DNA of 64,000 nt from Dipetalonema caudispina (lineage: Eukaryota > Nematoda > Chromadorea > Rhabditida > Onchocercidae): assembly GCA_013365325.1 (NCBI GenBank), contig JABVXV010000001.1, positions 620,001 to 684,000 of the forward strand, in the 5' to 3' direction. The position numbers and the translations under genes are program-made. Positions 1 through 24,600 of this stretch are shown here, in pieces. Position 1 is the stretch's first letter. Each line of letters starts with the position of its first letter. Below the pieces are notes generated by a model. That model saw only the letters and a list, made by a program, of their open reading frames with translations. It had not been told where the DNA came from and ran no database searches.

Positions 1-71
1 GGAAAGATAAATCTCTAAAAGGGAAACGAAAATCGGGAGCAAGTATTTCTAATGAGACACATTTTGAGCTT

Positions 72-10886
<10,815 letters not shown>

Positions 10887-11792
10887 ATCAAGTATGTTAT
10901 TTCTACTGACAAAAACACCCTCTGCTTTTCCTGAATTAATTATTATAAATGATAGTATACGACACATTATTTCAGGCTCGTTATGTAATACCTTCATGAA
11001 TATAATAAGGCATTATATGGGAATGAATTTGTTTGAAATTCCTCATAATTTCTCATTGACGTACGTGAAGCTATCTCATCTATGTACTTCTTCCCACCAT
11101 CATAGCTATATTATTTATAGCTATTTCACCGCGGAAACAGAGAAAAATCATTCTCGAGGATGCTTTTTTAATACGACGACAATGAATTAAGCAAGGAGGA
11201 GCTTTTCACGCAAGGTTAAGAAAGACAAGTCACGTTATATATGTCAGTGAGGTCAGATGTCTTATATGTTACAGGGATAGTTCAATCTACAGTTGAGAAT
11301 AGAGAAATGCGAAATAGTATTGGATGAGGGAAAGAAACGAAAAGTGACAATGTGAAGTAGATGATGGAGAAATGTCGCGATGAGATATAATACTGCCACA
11401 AATGATAAGCTTTTGCGCAGACTACTTGAGTAGAGTGTTAACATTGGGAATGGAGAGAGATGGAGATTGATAAAAGTGAGAAATAGTATAGTATGAGGGA
11501 TTGAGAAAATTGTAGTTGTGCCAATTGCCTAAGTGGGTTTGTGACTTCTGAGAGTGACTGACTGTCAGCTTTGTAATTACTGGTGATATTTACCTGTCTC
11601 GTTATATGTTCATCGATACTTTTACCTATGACTGGATTCGGCAGGGCACAAATTGTTATTGTACGATTGGATAAAATTCCTGGAATGTGTTACGTTGATA
11701 CTATCCGTGGTTGTCGTGATACTAACGTACTGCCATGAGTGAGGTTTTCCAGGAAAAATACCTGATCAAGAGCTCCCGTGGCATAGCAGCAG
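10887..11792. promoter_or_regulatory. Head-to-head intergenic region, gex-2 / mek-2
   Basis: About 0.9 kb separates the two divergent start codons, so both promoters should lie here. Short frames run through it on both strands, but none has a recognisable protein or consistent splice sites. The sequence just before the mek-2 ATG ends in gcagcag, which would serve as a trans-splice acceptor. No core promoter element could be named. Confidence 0.5.
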
Positions 11793-13914
<2,122 letters not shown>

Positions 13915-15028
13915 TTCGTAAAGCTTTCAGGTTCATATCCTGAATACTGCCTTGAATCAACTTACGGACTCATTCTGATCGTCTATTTGCCTCTAGTTAA
14001 CTCCGTATTTACTCAACATGTTTCTGAATTAATCACTGTCTTTCTGACGTTCCTCTGGCAAAAAAATTCCGATAGTGAATTGAAATTTTTATCTTGTGAA
14101 ATATTTGCAAACATCTTGAACTTTTGACAAAAGAGCAGTTAAATAAATTGAATCTTGTGATATTTACTCTGGTTTCCAATTAGAAATATGTGCTCGATTA
14201 GCACCACTGTTTTCTTTCGTTTTCTATGGAATTTTTCATCCATTATCTGTTTGCGAAAAATCTTCTGCATGCTGTCAATAGTTACAGGTTGCGATGAATT
14301 GAAAAATGAGAATCTTTGTTATGGGCATATAAATTAGTTTTTTTTTTTTTGTTCCCAGTGTTCAACTGAAATAAAATAGTCTAAGAAGACACGAAATCAT
14401 TTCAAGATTTGACAGAAAAGAAGACTATTTTGACTGCATTCTCAATTTGTTTCCTTGTCCATAATATCTCCGACGCATACTGGTGTTTATTTTTTTTAAT
14501 ATTATAGCAAATTGTTAGATTACAATGAGCTTTGTATCTTGGATTTTAGCAACTTCGTGTTTGTTGTAATACTGTGATTTGATAAACATTGATTTTACTT
14601 TTAAAATTTGCTAGTAGAACTGATATAACAGCATGAAATCCAGAACAAATATAAAAATCCGATTATAATTGAACGTATTCCTACGTAGTTAGATAACACT
14701 GCCCAAGAACTACGCACGAAGTATGGCGGTTTTCATTTTTTGATACTCGGAACTACCTTGAGTACAAGAGTTTTTTCGAATTATATCTTAGAAAAAATAG
14801 CAAGTCCATATTTTTACAACATTTCAACAAGTGCAACACATCAAGTATATTCGTTCTGTATGGAAGTACTGAGATGAATTACTATTCAATTTTAAATATG
14901 AAACAAAAGGAAATTTCAGGCTGGGTAGCGACATATACGGTCTTATTTCTATCGATTTAATTTTTGAACAATTTCTGGACTGCTTCCAACCGTTTTTATG
15001 TATATGTATAGGTCTTAAATTTTATCCG
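13915..15028. other. Convergent intergenic region
   Basis: This is the 3' flank of the kinase gene and of the small gene on the opposite strand. It holds a polyadenylation signal at 14142-14147 and a T-run near 14340. I see no coding stretch or RNA gene here. Confidence 0.5.
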
Positions 15029-15434
15029 TCAGTCGTTTTTCGATTTTTCTGGTACGGAATCGTCGGAAGTTCCTAGAAAAGATTTACTGTTATACTGGAT
15101 ATGTTGAAACTTGCTCCTTCCTCATGAAAATACTGATAAAAATGGAGTGCAATGAGATTTATTGACAGCATCTTCAATCTATCCCACAGATATGTGCTAT
15201 AAAACATTAATGATGAAGGAAACAAACTGACCTATATTTGTCTTTTGAACTTTCGACTTATTCTCACCATTCCTTCCAAAATATAATGTCGCCACAATAA
15301 AAAGTACAGCAATCAATGGTATGAAAACATGAATGCCTGAAGGATAAACAATTTTATAAGAGTAAAAAAAGTGCGATATAGCTGATAAGGACAAAAGAGA
15401 TCTGATGGTGAGAAAGGCGAATACTACTGTCCAT
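15029..15434 (-). CDS. Candidate 51-residue single-pass membrane protein
   Basis: Not recognised. Three exons, 15434-15428, 15336-15232 and 15072-15029, all with GT..AG borders and matching phase, encode 51 residues ending at TGA. The protein starts MDSIHVFIPLIAVLFIVATL, so nearly the whole N-terminal third is one hydrophobic helix, followed by a polar, lysine-rich and serine-rich tail (GRNGENKSK, then TSDDSVPEKSKND). It would sit in a membrane with a charged tail of about 28 residues. The first coding exon is tiny: an acceptor-like ttttacag precedes TTCA, the ATG and a donor four bases on, which suggests spliced-leader addition. Other start exons just upstream (15440-15620) are possible and would change the N-terminus. 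The model rests only on splice logic and frame. Confidence 0.45.
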
Positions 15435-16441
15435 TGAACTGTAAAATAAATATAATCGCAGCGCAACAGGAGGACAAACCTTTTGCCATAAATTTCTGTT
15501 GGTCATTATTCCTTCGCCAAAATTAAATAATAAGCTATTATAAAACGAAGAGAAATTCAACAGCTTATGCAAATGAGAAGCAAACCTTCAACAAAATCAT
15601 AGACGACATCCATTTGAAGTTTCCTAAAGGCAAATAGAGGAGTGCGTCAACCAATTGCTGCTCGTTGTTAACTTGGCCACAGATCGATCCAGTCCAATAC
15701 CTCACATAGTATAACTAACTTTTCCCTCTCTCTCTCTCTCTCTCTCCCACTCATCTAATTGCTATGCAGCAAATGCCTGCTGTCTATAAATGAAATCAAT
15801 ATAATTGAATTCATAAATTCAAATCAATCTAATTATCTCTTAAACAAAAATTCAATATTTTTCGTAATAAATTCCCTCAAAATGCCCCCAATAAGATCTA
15901 ATTAGCATAAACAACAAAAATAAACACAATAAGTTAATGATTGCAATGATGATGTGAGACGAAAGATTTCGCATGGTGTAGTATACCACAACATTCCAAC
16001 CATTTTATATCATAAGGTTTCATCCATCGCAGGTATTGCCTTACTTTCTTCATATCTTTTCCAAGATTTGATAGGTCCATCATAAAGTTATATCTTGAGG
16101 AAGTCTGATGTATTATGGGAAGCACTGGCATAAGCTTCCTAATTTGCATAACCTTATAAGTTTTTATGGTATCCGAAGTAACCTTTCGATCTCTAACAAT
16201 AATGCTACATTGACTAGCATTTCACCGATTTGCTTCTTACTGAGTTCAAAAATGTTTTAAATTTTTGCCTTTTTTACGGTTCGAGTTGAAAATTTGTAAA
16301 GTTAGTTTTAATGCTTAGAAATTCCTCTTAGAAATGGAGTTTTTATGCTCAAGCAGAAGATTTGTATTGTAGCTAATACTATCTGCAGTATTTTATTTCA
16401 GAGTGCTTATCAGTTAGTCAGGGATCAATCCTGCAGTGAAA
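15435..16441. other. Divergent intergenic region before LTV1
   Basis: It contains the 5' flanks of the small minus-strand gene and of LTV1, with a CT microsatellite at 15725-15749. A stretch near 15597-15620 reads MDVVYDFVE on the minus strand followed by a possible donor; it may be an alternative first exon of the small gene. Otherwise nothing is recognised. Confidence 0.4.
15725..15749. repeat. (CT)n microsatellite
   Basis: About a dozen CT units in a row in the gap between the small membrane protein gene and LTV1. It is likely length-variable. Confidence 0.9.
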
Positions 16442-19400
16442 ATGGTAAGAATTATTAATGTATTCATAAATTGGGAGCAGAATGACTTTACCAAAATCCG
16501 TCACTTTGTAAGCTTCCAGTTATAATTGTTTGAAAGTTTCAAATCCTCTAATTTCTTTCCTTTTATCTTCCTACTTATATATTTATCTGATATAGCTACC
16601 GCTTATCATCTGCATTCGAGTTTTCTGAATTTCTGAATACATTGTGAGAGTATAAGAATACAGACATAGTTATGACAAAAATAAGTGAGATCTAATGAAT
16701 GATGTGAAATATCATTTTTGGTAAGTCTTCATTTGTATTAATCAAAATGTCAGGATAACTTGAATAACTTCGATTTCAATGCGATTTTTCAGCCAAAACA
16801 CAAGAAATGGATTGATAAAAAACATTCTAAAACATTTCGTTTGGTTCATCAGACTGAAGATGCTGATAACAGTGATGGTGAACACGTGCAGCAGTCGGTT
16901 GGGAAAAAGGTGGTAATTTTTGAATTAAGGCAATGATGTGAACAGTATAGCTTTTTTAAAATGTAAAATATGTCCTCCCTCGATGTAAGAGGATGTCACT
17001 ACACAGTATCACTAAAAATTCGCATCTGTCGATAAGTATATCCGGTGCTACTTTCCAAAAAATAACACAACGAATGATGGCCAATATGAACTGCATGCAC
17101 GTTATTGCCAGTAGAATCGGTGAACAGATAAATCCAATAACCAGCCAATCATTCATTCATGTCGTAATAGGGATTTTCAGAGGTGTTTTTTTTATACGTA
17201 ATTAGTTTTATGTAGACTTCCATTGCAGGATGTGGAAGAGTACGACAAATGTGGCATATATTTCGATGATGACTACAATTATTTACAGCATCTGAAGAAG
17301 GTGAACGAGGTAAGCATTATAGTTTTTTAATTTGACTTGTGCTTTTACTTCATTTGATTTATTTACCGATTGGTTATTGCTGGTATCACAATGAGAATAT
17401 AAAAATTTCTATTGTATCAATTATTATTTGAATGGTGAAATAAGAGGTAATAAATTTCACTCTTTATTACAGCTCACAAAACACTTTTGCACTTACAACG
17501 ACTTCGGTTGGAGAAGTTGCTGTTTAAAAAAATTTTTACTACATAAGTGGCCTGGGAATATGTGATTTATTTAGATTTTATTTTCTAAATTTAGGTTTTG
17601 TCATTTTTTACTCTTGCATCTACTGCTTGGGTTTTTAGTATTTATTCTATTTTGAGGTTGCAGTTGAATAAAATTATAGTTTTTTCGAGCATAATTTTAA
17701 TACAAAATAAATGCTAGGATTAGAGAATAAGCATATGTGTCATCTGTCAGGTAAAAACAATGAATACGAATTTTTGTTTCTTTACTGAAGTCCTATTTGA
17801 TTTTTTGGCAGAGTTAAAGGCACATTATCCAGAGGTAACAAGTGAATTTGCAGGTAACAGAAAATGGGATGGAACGGTCGATTATCAGAGTACCTCAGGA
17901 GAAAAAAAATCTTTTGACAAACGTATTTGAAGCAAATGGCTATGAAATCAATGCTGAATTGCTTAAGATGGGGACGTTACCGGGTATGTTCAAAAAAGAT
18001 AATGATGTCATCGCATGTCTACTTTAACTTGTTATTTCCGAATTTCTTTTACTTTTATTTTCTGCATAATTTGTTTTCAAGTATTTCCAAGAAACAAAGT
18101 CTACAGATTCCAACTGCTTTACTGCTACTGATAGCCGATCCGGTTGAAAAAAATCTTGTGTTTTTAGCTGTAGCTAGTTTCGTTATTGTGAAGCAAACCA
18201 TTACTTGGCTAACAGCTTTTTTATAATGACACATTAATAAAATATAAAGTGATCACATAACTGATATAGAAGAATCAAGTATGCGCTAGGATAGATGAAC
18301 TATAGGTTATCATGTAGCATTATCTCCGTAAGAGTATTTCTCTTTTCATAGGACTGAAATAATCTCTTGAATAACCCAGATTAAGTTGCGATTGAAACAG
18401 AGAGAAAACATTTTCACGCTTCGAGGGTGCTGAATTTTTATAAAAATTGTTTTCTTATTAAGGAAATATTCTTCTAGACGAATTGCATATCGATCCATAT
18501 GTAATAGCGGAACTGACAGGTGATGATATCGAATTTGAAAATCCAACTAATGACTTAGATGATGACTTTGTCTTGCAAGCTAGTGGTGGTGAATTACCTG
18601 CGTTACGACCACCGGTGTCATTTTCGTTACGGAAGAACGAATTTCGTGAGAAAGTCACTAATAGCGATGACGACTGCGATGAAGAAATGGAACTCGGTAA
18701 ATACCTTTAATAATAGTATAGAGAAGGATGGAATCCTGTGATGTCTTTTTTGGTTTTTCTTTTAGAAGGCAAAGATATCAGATTCTTTACTGTTGGGAAT
18801 CATTTGCTGCATAAGGAAAGCTACAGTTATGATTATTCTAATTACCAGACGTGTCATTTTTCATATCTCTTTGAAGATTCGAGCTGTGATGATGATCTTA
18901 TGTCGGAAGAGGATGTTTTCGTCCGTATGGGAAATAAGAAAGAACTGCGACCGATTGATGAGCAATTCGATAAATTATGTGAAGAATACAGTGGAACAGA
19001 TGATGAAGGGACTAATGAGGTAGTGTTTTTGAAATTGATTTAATTCTGCATACCGTATATCAAAGTTTCATAATTATTTTTAGGTAGGAAGTTTGACTGA
19101 ATTGAATTTTAGGAAGAAAAGGAGTTCCTCTTGGATCCAAACTCTGATCGAATGAAAATGCTTGCGGAAGATTTCAAAAACAAAAAAGTGGAGCTTGTTT
19201 TGGTTGGTTTTTTTTCTTCTATTCATTTGTTTACTTTTATGTGCTATACTTGTCTTGTAGCATCATTTTATGGTTTTGATGTTGAGTAATTATAATCATT
19301 GTAGGAGGCAGGATAAAAATTGTGAAGAATAATTTTATATAATATAGTTTTATTTAATTGTTAGTGGATAAATTTTACAGCAAAAAGATGTATTGGTTTA

Positions 19401-20208
19401 TCCCGAAATAAATGATGAAGCGGTGGAGGCTGATGATGAGGTGGAAAAGATCACGATAGTTTGTCCTAAAAGCAAAAAGGCCAAATGGGACTGCGAAACG
19501 GTTGTCTCCGCCTATTCCAATATTTATAATCGACCTGCTGTCATCGATGATTCTGCACGTAAACAAAAACTGAAATCGGTTCTAAGGCAAATCGAAGTTT
19601 GTTTATTTTGAATGTTGTTTATCCTCCTGAAAATTTAGATTTCTTTTTGTTTCATTTTTTCAACTTGTTACTGAATTATTCCTTTTGATTTTTCGAGTGC
19701 TTTTCTAATGAGTTTAATGTAAATTCGATACTTCTTATATGGCAGTGGTATTGACTAGTTAATTGTAAAATTTATGATTTCGACAAGTTTTAACAAATTT
19801 GCATTTTATTGATAAACGACACTGACAATTTCCTTTATTGAAAATTATTCATATACATGTATATAAATTTGCTTACTATGATTAACATTGCAAGCGAAGG
19901 ACGAAAACTGAGCTTTTATCTCTCTAAACTTTAAATTTAAAATTTTCTTTAAATTTAAAAATTTTTAGAAAATGGACTGTTCAATTCAATCAACTACTAA
20001 GTCAGCGATTTCAAAAATATCCTCATCAACGATAAGAAAACATGGAGAAACGGCAGAGGAACGAAAAACAAGGAAAGCAGCTATCAAAGTGATTCGAGCT
20101 GAGCGAAGAGCTGAAAAGAAATGTAATAAATTAATATTCAAGGAAGAGCGAAAGAAAGCTGCTGCATGGTGCCGTGGCTCGGTTATTAAAATGATGCCTA
20201 TTGTGTAA
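16442..20208 (+). CDS. ltv1: LTV1, 40S ribosomal subunit biogenesis factor
   Basis: LTV1 accompanies the pre-40S particle and is released after casein-kinase phosphorylation. Exons: 16442-16444 (ATG only), 16793-16912, 17229-17309, 17854-17983, 18463-18696, 18766-19019 (or 18877-19019), 19113-19196, 19381-19596, 19969-20208, giving about 453 or 416 residues. Family landmarks: PKHKKWIDKKHSKTFRLVHQ at the start, YFDDDYNYLQHL, IIRVPQEKKNLLTNVFE, DLDDDFVLQA, IDEQFDKLCEEYSGTDDEG, KAKWDCETVVSAYSNIYNRP and a basic C-terminal helix ERKTRKAAIKVIRAERRAEK. The acidic runs and basic tail match the family. The exon 6 acceptor is uncertain: the longer choice adds 37 residues with no counterpart I recall, so the shorter may be right. 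An AATAAA lies at 20568-20573. Confidence 0.93.
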
Positions 20209-21600
20209 ACACTTATGTGCCTATAGCTATTGAATTCATGAAAGTTTAATGCGTTTTTGGGGTGATAACGGTCCTTATATAGTAGGATTTTGCAGAATCA
20301 ATTTTTTTGCGTTTTAAATGAAATACCAGTTTGATATGGTCGTTTAGAAAATCCAGAGTTTATCATAGTTTTGCAAATTTTCGACCCAATATAGAGTGCG
20401 TTCTTTTTTATTAATTATGAAGATGGTTTTCTTGTTTTTTATTTTATATTCAAGACAAAAATGAAGGAACAAACCTTAGATAACATTGGCAACGTCTTAA
20501 CAAGAGTTTCTTTGTAATCACTTTCATAAAGTTTCTTTGTAATCACTTTCATAAAGGTTCAGCTGTGAATAAATTTCAGATTTTTGCTTCTGATTATAGC
20601 TGTTGTTTTAGTTTGGAATAAAAATTTCACTTTTTTTTATGTTCGGCTCAATCTTTAGATGTTATAGCGGGATCATCTTTTCGTAAAAGTTCCGGTAACT
20701 TCTAACGGTTGTCAAGATTTCTTAGGTTAGGAGCAAGAAGGAGAGAGATTTGATGCAGAAATGGATTTGAAATTATGCGTTTACTGATGCATCCTGACGG
20801 ATACTTACTGATATCATTTGTGTAATGTTAAACAAGACACAGGAGAGAGAGTTTAAGTTATCCAAGTTTTGCAAAATGTGAAAGCTGCAAACCATGGTAT
20901 TGCTGCGGACTTGGAGAGGTTAGATATTTAGATTTGTTGTACTTCAAAGCGGAGCTACAATAGAGAATAATGAAAGAACGGAGTATAAAGAAGATAGCAA
21001 ACAGATTTGTTTATCATGTTATCTTTGCCGTATGCTTCGTAGCTTTCATTCTTGGAATGAATAATTGAATTCTGTTTGATTTTATATTCGAGATGTTGTA
21101 CTGCTCCCTGTGCTTCTTTTACTGTTTCCGCGATATCTTCTGTTATCCTCATGCAGTGGAACAATTTTAATGTTTTTTTCTGAAATGTGCTAGAAAATTA
21201 CTCTTTTGAATTTGATATATGTGTGTAAATGCAGTGCATAATGTTTTTCTTCTATAAGTCAATAATTTAATAGTTTGGATGGTTAGATTAAAAATTTATC
21301 AGTTACATATTTGGCACTCTTCTCGAGGCAGTTCGCGAAATAGAAATTTCTGATTCAAAAGAAAATTATTTTATTCATTAAATTTACATCTCTTTTTGCA
21401 TCTAGCTGAAGCATCATCATAAAATTTCAGATTTTCTCATGTTTAACAATCTCCAATTTATATGACAGTTGGATTTCTGCATTATCAATCACCGCTGTTC
21501 ATTTTGTTTATGAATTGCCGTATACGATAACTGACAAACATTTCGCTATTTCGTTTATTATCCTGCTTTAATCGGTTTTGGCAGAATTTAATTCGATATT
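20209..21600. other. Intergenic region, LTV1 / carboxypeptidase
   Basis: It holds the LTV1 polyadenylation signal, a 25-bp tandem repeat, and the 5' flank of the carboxypeptidase gene. A 69-codon minus-strand frame at 20955-21164 begins with a charged, helix-like segment after a possible acceptor, but nothing joins to it. No RNA gene is seen. Confidence 0.4.
20506..20555. repeat. Perfect 2 x 25 bp tandem repeat
   Basis: The unit starting gtttctttgtaatcacttt and ending cataaa occurs twice back to back (20506-20530 and 20531-20555) without mismatch, just before the LTV1 poly(A) signal. Perfect identity implies a recent duplication. Confidence 0.95.
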
Positions 21601-24600
21601 TTGATGGCATTTTGGATCTTTTCATGGACCACATGGATTGCATGGATCGTCTCTGCTATTCTTATCAGTGCCATAGATTGGGACTCTGAGATTATTGCTA
21701 GTCCTGAACTTTCTAATTATGGTCCACTGTGGACTTACTTTGGTAGTGAATCTGAAAATGTTTCAGTCTTTCATTCTCGTGAATATATACGGAAACGTAT
21801 GGGCAAGTTCAAGGATGTTGATCCAGAAAGGTTGTTTTCAACTTTTGTTCAACAATAATGTGGATGATTTACTAATCGTGAGATTGGATAGTCCAGTTGT
21901 AATTTAGAAGCATAATGTTATCTATATAAAATCTTATTCATTTTTGTTACTGCTTACAGAATTTTCAACCATAATTATCTATCTATGACGAATTGGCTGA
22001 AGGAATATGCTACGAAATATCCAAACATAACATGGTTATATTCAATCGGTGAAAGTGTGAGGAACAAAACATTATGGGTATTGGCCATTTCGAGGAACCC
22101 CCGGATCCATAGACTTGGTATTCCAGAGTTCAAATATGTTGCGAATATGCATGGAAATGAAGTATTTTATTTATTAACTTAAACTCTGTTACAAGTTTTA
22201 CAGAATTAATGATTCGAAAAATGTAGACGAAAAATCTAGATTGGTATAGTTTTGGACTAATTTACTTAACTCAGTTCAGTGTGTGGCATATTTAAGATTA
22301 TGGATGTTATTATATTTTAAAGCATAAATGGAGCGCTGAGTAGTTTTCTATTTCATTTACTCAGATCTTGCAAAACTATACAAATAGCAGTTACTTGTAA
22401 TACGAATACACTATCGCTTCTTGGGTTTCCTTTTGGTGAAAAATGAGAATGAGAAGTGTTGTTCTGTATTTCACTTTTCACTAAGCTAAGGCATGCACAT
22501 TTGTAAATTCTCTGTCTCGTTTTATCGAGAGCGATTGGGCATCTAGTGCAGTAGTAAAATCACCGCAGCATGCTAGATAGATTCATTCCTATTATAATTC
22601 AGTAATTTAGCATAATCTTAGTTATAATTTGCTTTTCATGCAGCTTTTTTGAACGGTGGTTATGGCACTATATATGCAAAAATAGCTGTAAGCCGTTATT
22701 TTCACATAATATTTAAGGTTGTAGGCCGTGAAATAATGCTTTATCTTATTGCGTTATTGTGTGAGAATTATGGAAAAAACAGGTACTTGACAAATTTGGT
22801 AAATAACGTGCGAATTCATATAATGCCTTCAATAAATCCAGATGGTTATGAATTGGGTAACGAAGGCGATCGTTCTGGATTTACTGTAAGTTGTGTTCTG
22901 ATCATAACCTATTTGCGATTAATTAGGGGGCCAAGTTAATGTTATTCTGGATTTAAAATTTCTAATTTTTTTCATATCTTTATATTGTTCCAATTTACCG
23001 TATTAAGTTAATAGAACTAAAAAAAGAATGACAACAGCAGGATAATAGTAATAGTATTATTAATTCAGACCTCGATATTCAGAAAGAACTTCATATTTAA
23101 TAATTTCATAACATGAATCATTCATTCGGTTTGCTAGAAATTATTGACTCATCCATCCTTTATGCTAATTTTATTAAAAAAAAATCATGATCCAGTAGTT
23201 TTGCAGGGTCGTTCAAATGATCACGGTGTCGATCTTAATCGGAATTTCCCTGCACGTTTTCCCTCACACCGAGAAATATCTGGCGGATTGTTTCTCGAAA
23301 AAGAAACAGTGGCAGCAATTAAATGGTTCCGGCAGTACCCGTTTGTTCTTTCTGCTAATTTCCATGGAGGTTCCGTTTTAACCGGCAATCTTCTTTACAT
23401 TTATTAACCGTTTCCAGAAATTTTCATTGTCTTACCTACTTATGCAAAAGTTTTCTGGAAGTTTTGGAATAATTTGGAGTGGAAATTTATTCTCTTTCTG
23501 ACAGTTCTTTGTAACTTTGAGAACAATAAAACGAAATGAGGATAGATGTTTTTCATAATTTTATCAAGTTTATCAAAAGTGGACTCGAAATCTCTTCCCA
23601 ATCGATTTGGGATTTCTGTTTTTAAAAGGGTGATACGGTTGCTAATTACTCTGTTTTTCTTTCTGTTTATAGAGCGCGAGATGAAAATTTTTGAAAGCCA
23701 AGCGATGTCTACCACATTTTATTCAAATGCGAAAGGAAACTTAACGAATTTTTTTTTTCAAAAGATAAATATCAATGTAATAGTCACTAATTTTGGAAAG
23801 CATAGCTTATGGGTAGTAAAAAAGTTTATGAGGAACAAAACTTTACTAGTAAGCTTTTCAGGTTCCTTAGTGGCGAATTATCCTTTTGATGATTCAACGA
23901 CAGGAAAGGACAACGTCTACTCGCCAACTGCAGATGATCGTCTTTTCGTAGCTTTGGCATATTCCTATGCTCGCGCACATCCTAGTATGTGGAAAACTGG
24001 ACGAAGGTGGATCATTGTTTGTTTGCTTTCTTTTTTCTTTAATTAAACTCTGGGAGACTTTACTTTTCACGTCTTCATAAATTAAAAAATTTCTGGCAAC
24101 ATGCAACTCTTTTATTGTTTCTTCTAATCGTGTTGGTTTTGTTGCCTGAAAAATTGCTTTTATGGATTAGATTTATTTAGGCCTATAGGATTTTTTTTAG
24201 AAATTTTGCTATTGAAGGTGTGGATTGAATGTTGATGGTGATTTTTTTTTGAATGGTATCACAAATGGTGCATTGTGGTACCATGTAGCTGGTGGAATGC
24301 AAGATTGGCAATATGTAAATACAAATTGCTTGGAAATTACCGTCGAGATGGGTTGTTATAAATTCCCTCAAAAAAGTATGTTGCCACATTTATGGGATGA
24401 GCACAAATATTCACTTTTTGCGTACATGGAGTATGTACATCGAGGTATCTTTTACTTCTTTCTTTTAGTTTTAGAATATACGTTTTTTGTCTTTCTGCTG
24501 TTTGTTATCTGTCGGTTTATGTTTTGTTTTTCGCTATTACTAGATATACCTTTCAGACAACGAACGTGGTTAGAGAGAGATGGATCAATAGATAGCTTGA

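Noticed and set aside
10894..11190. 98-codon plus-strand frame overlapping the gex-2 first exon
   Set aside because: Antisense shadow of the gex-2 start and promoter region; no similarity.
20955..21164. Minus-strand frame with a charged helix (RITEDIAETVKEAQGAVQHL)
   Set aside because: No partner exon, no family, and no supporting donor; too little for a gene call.
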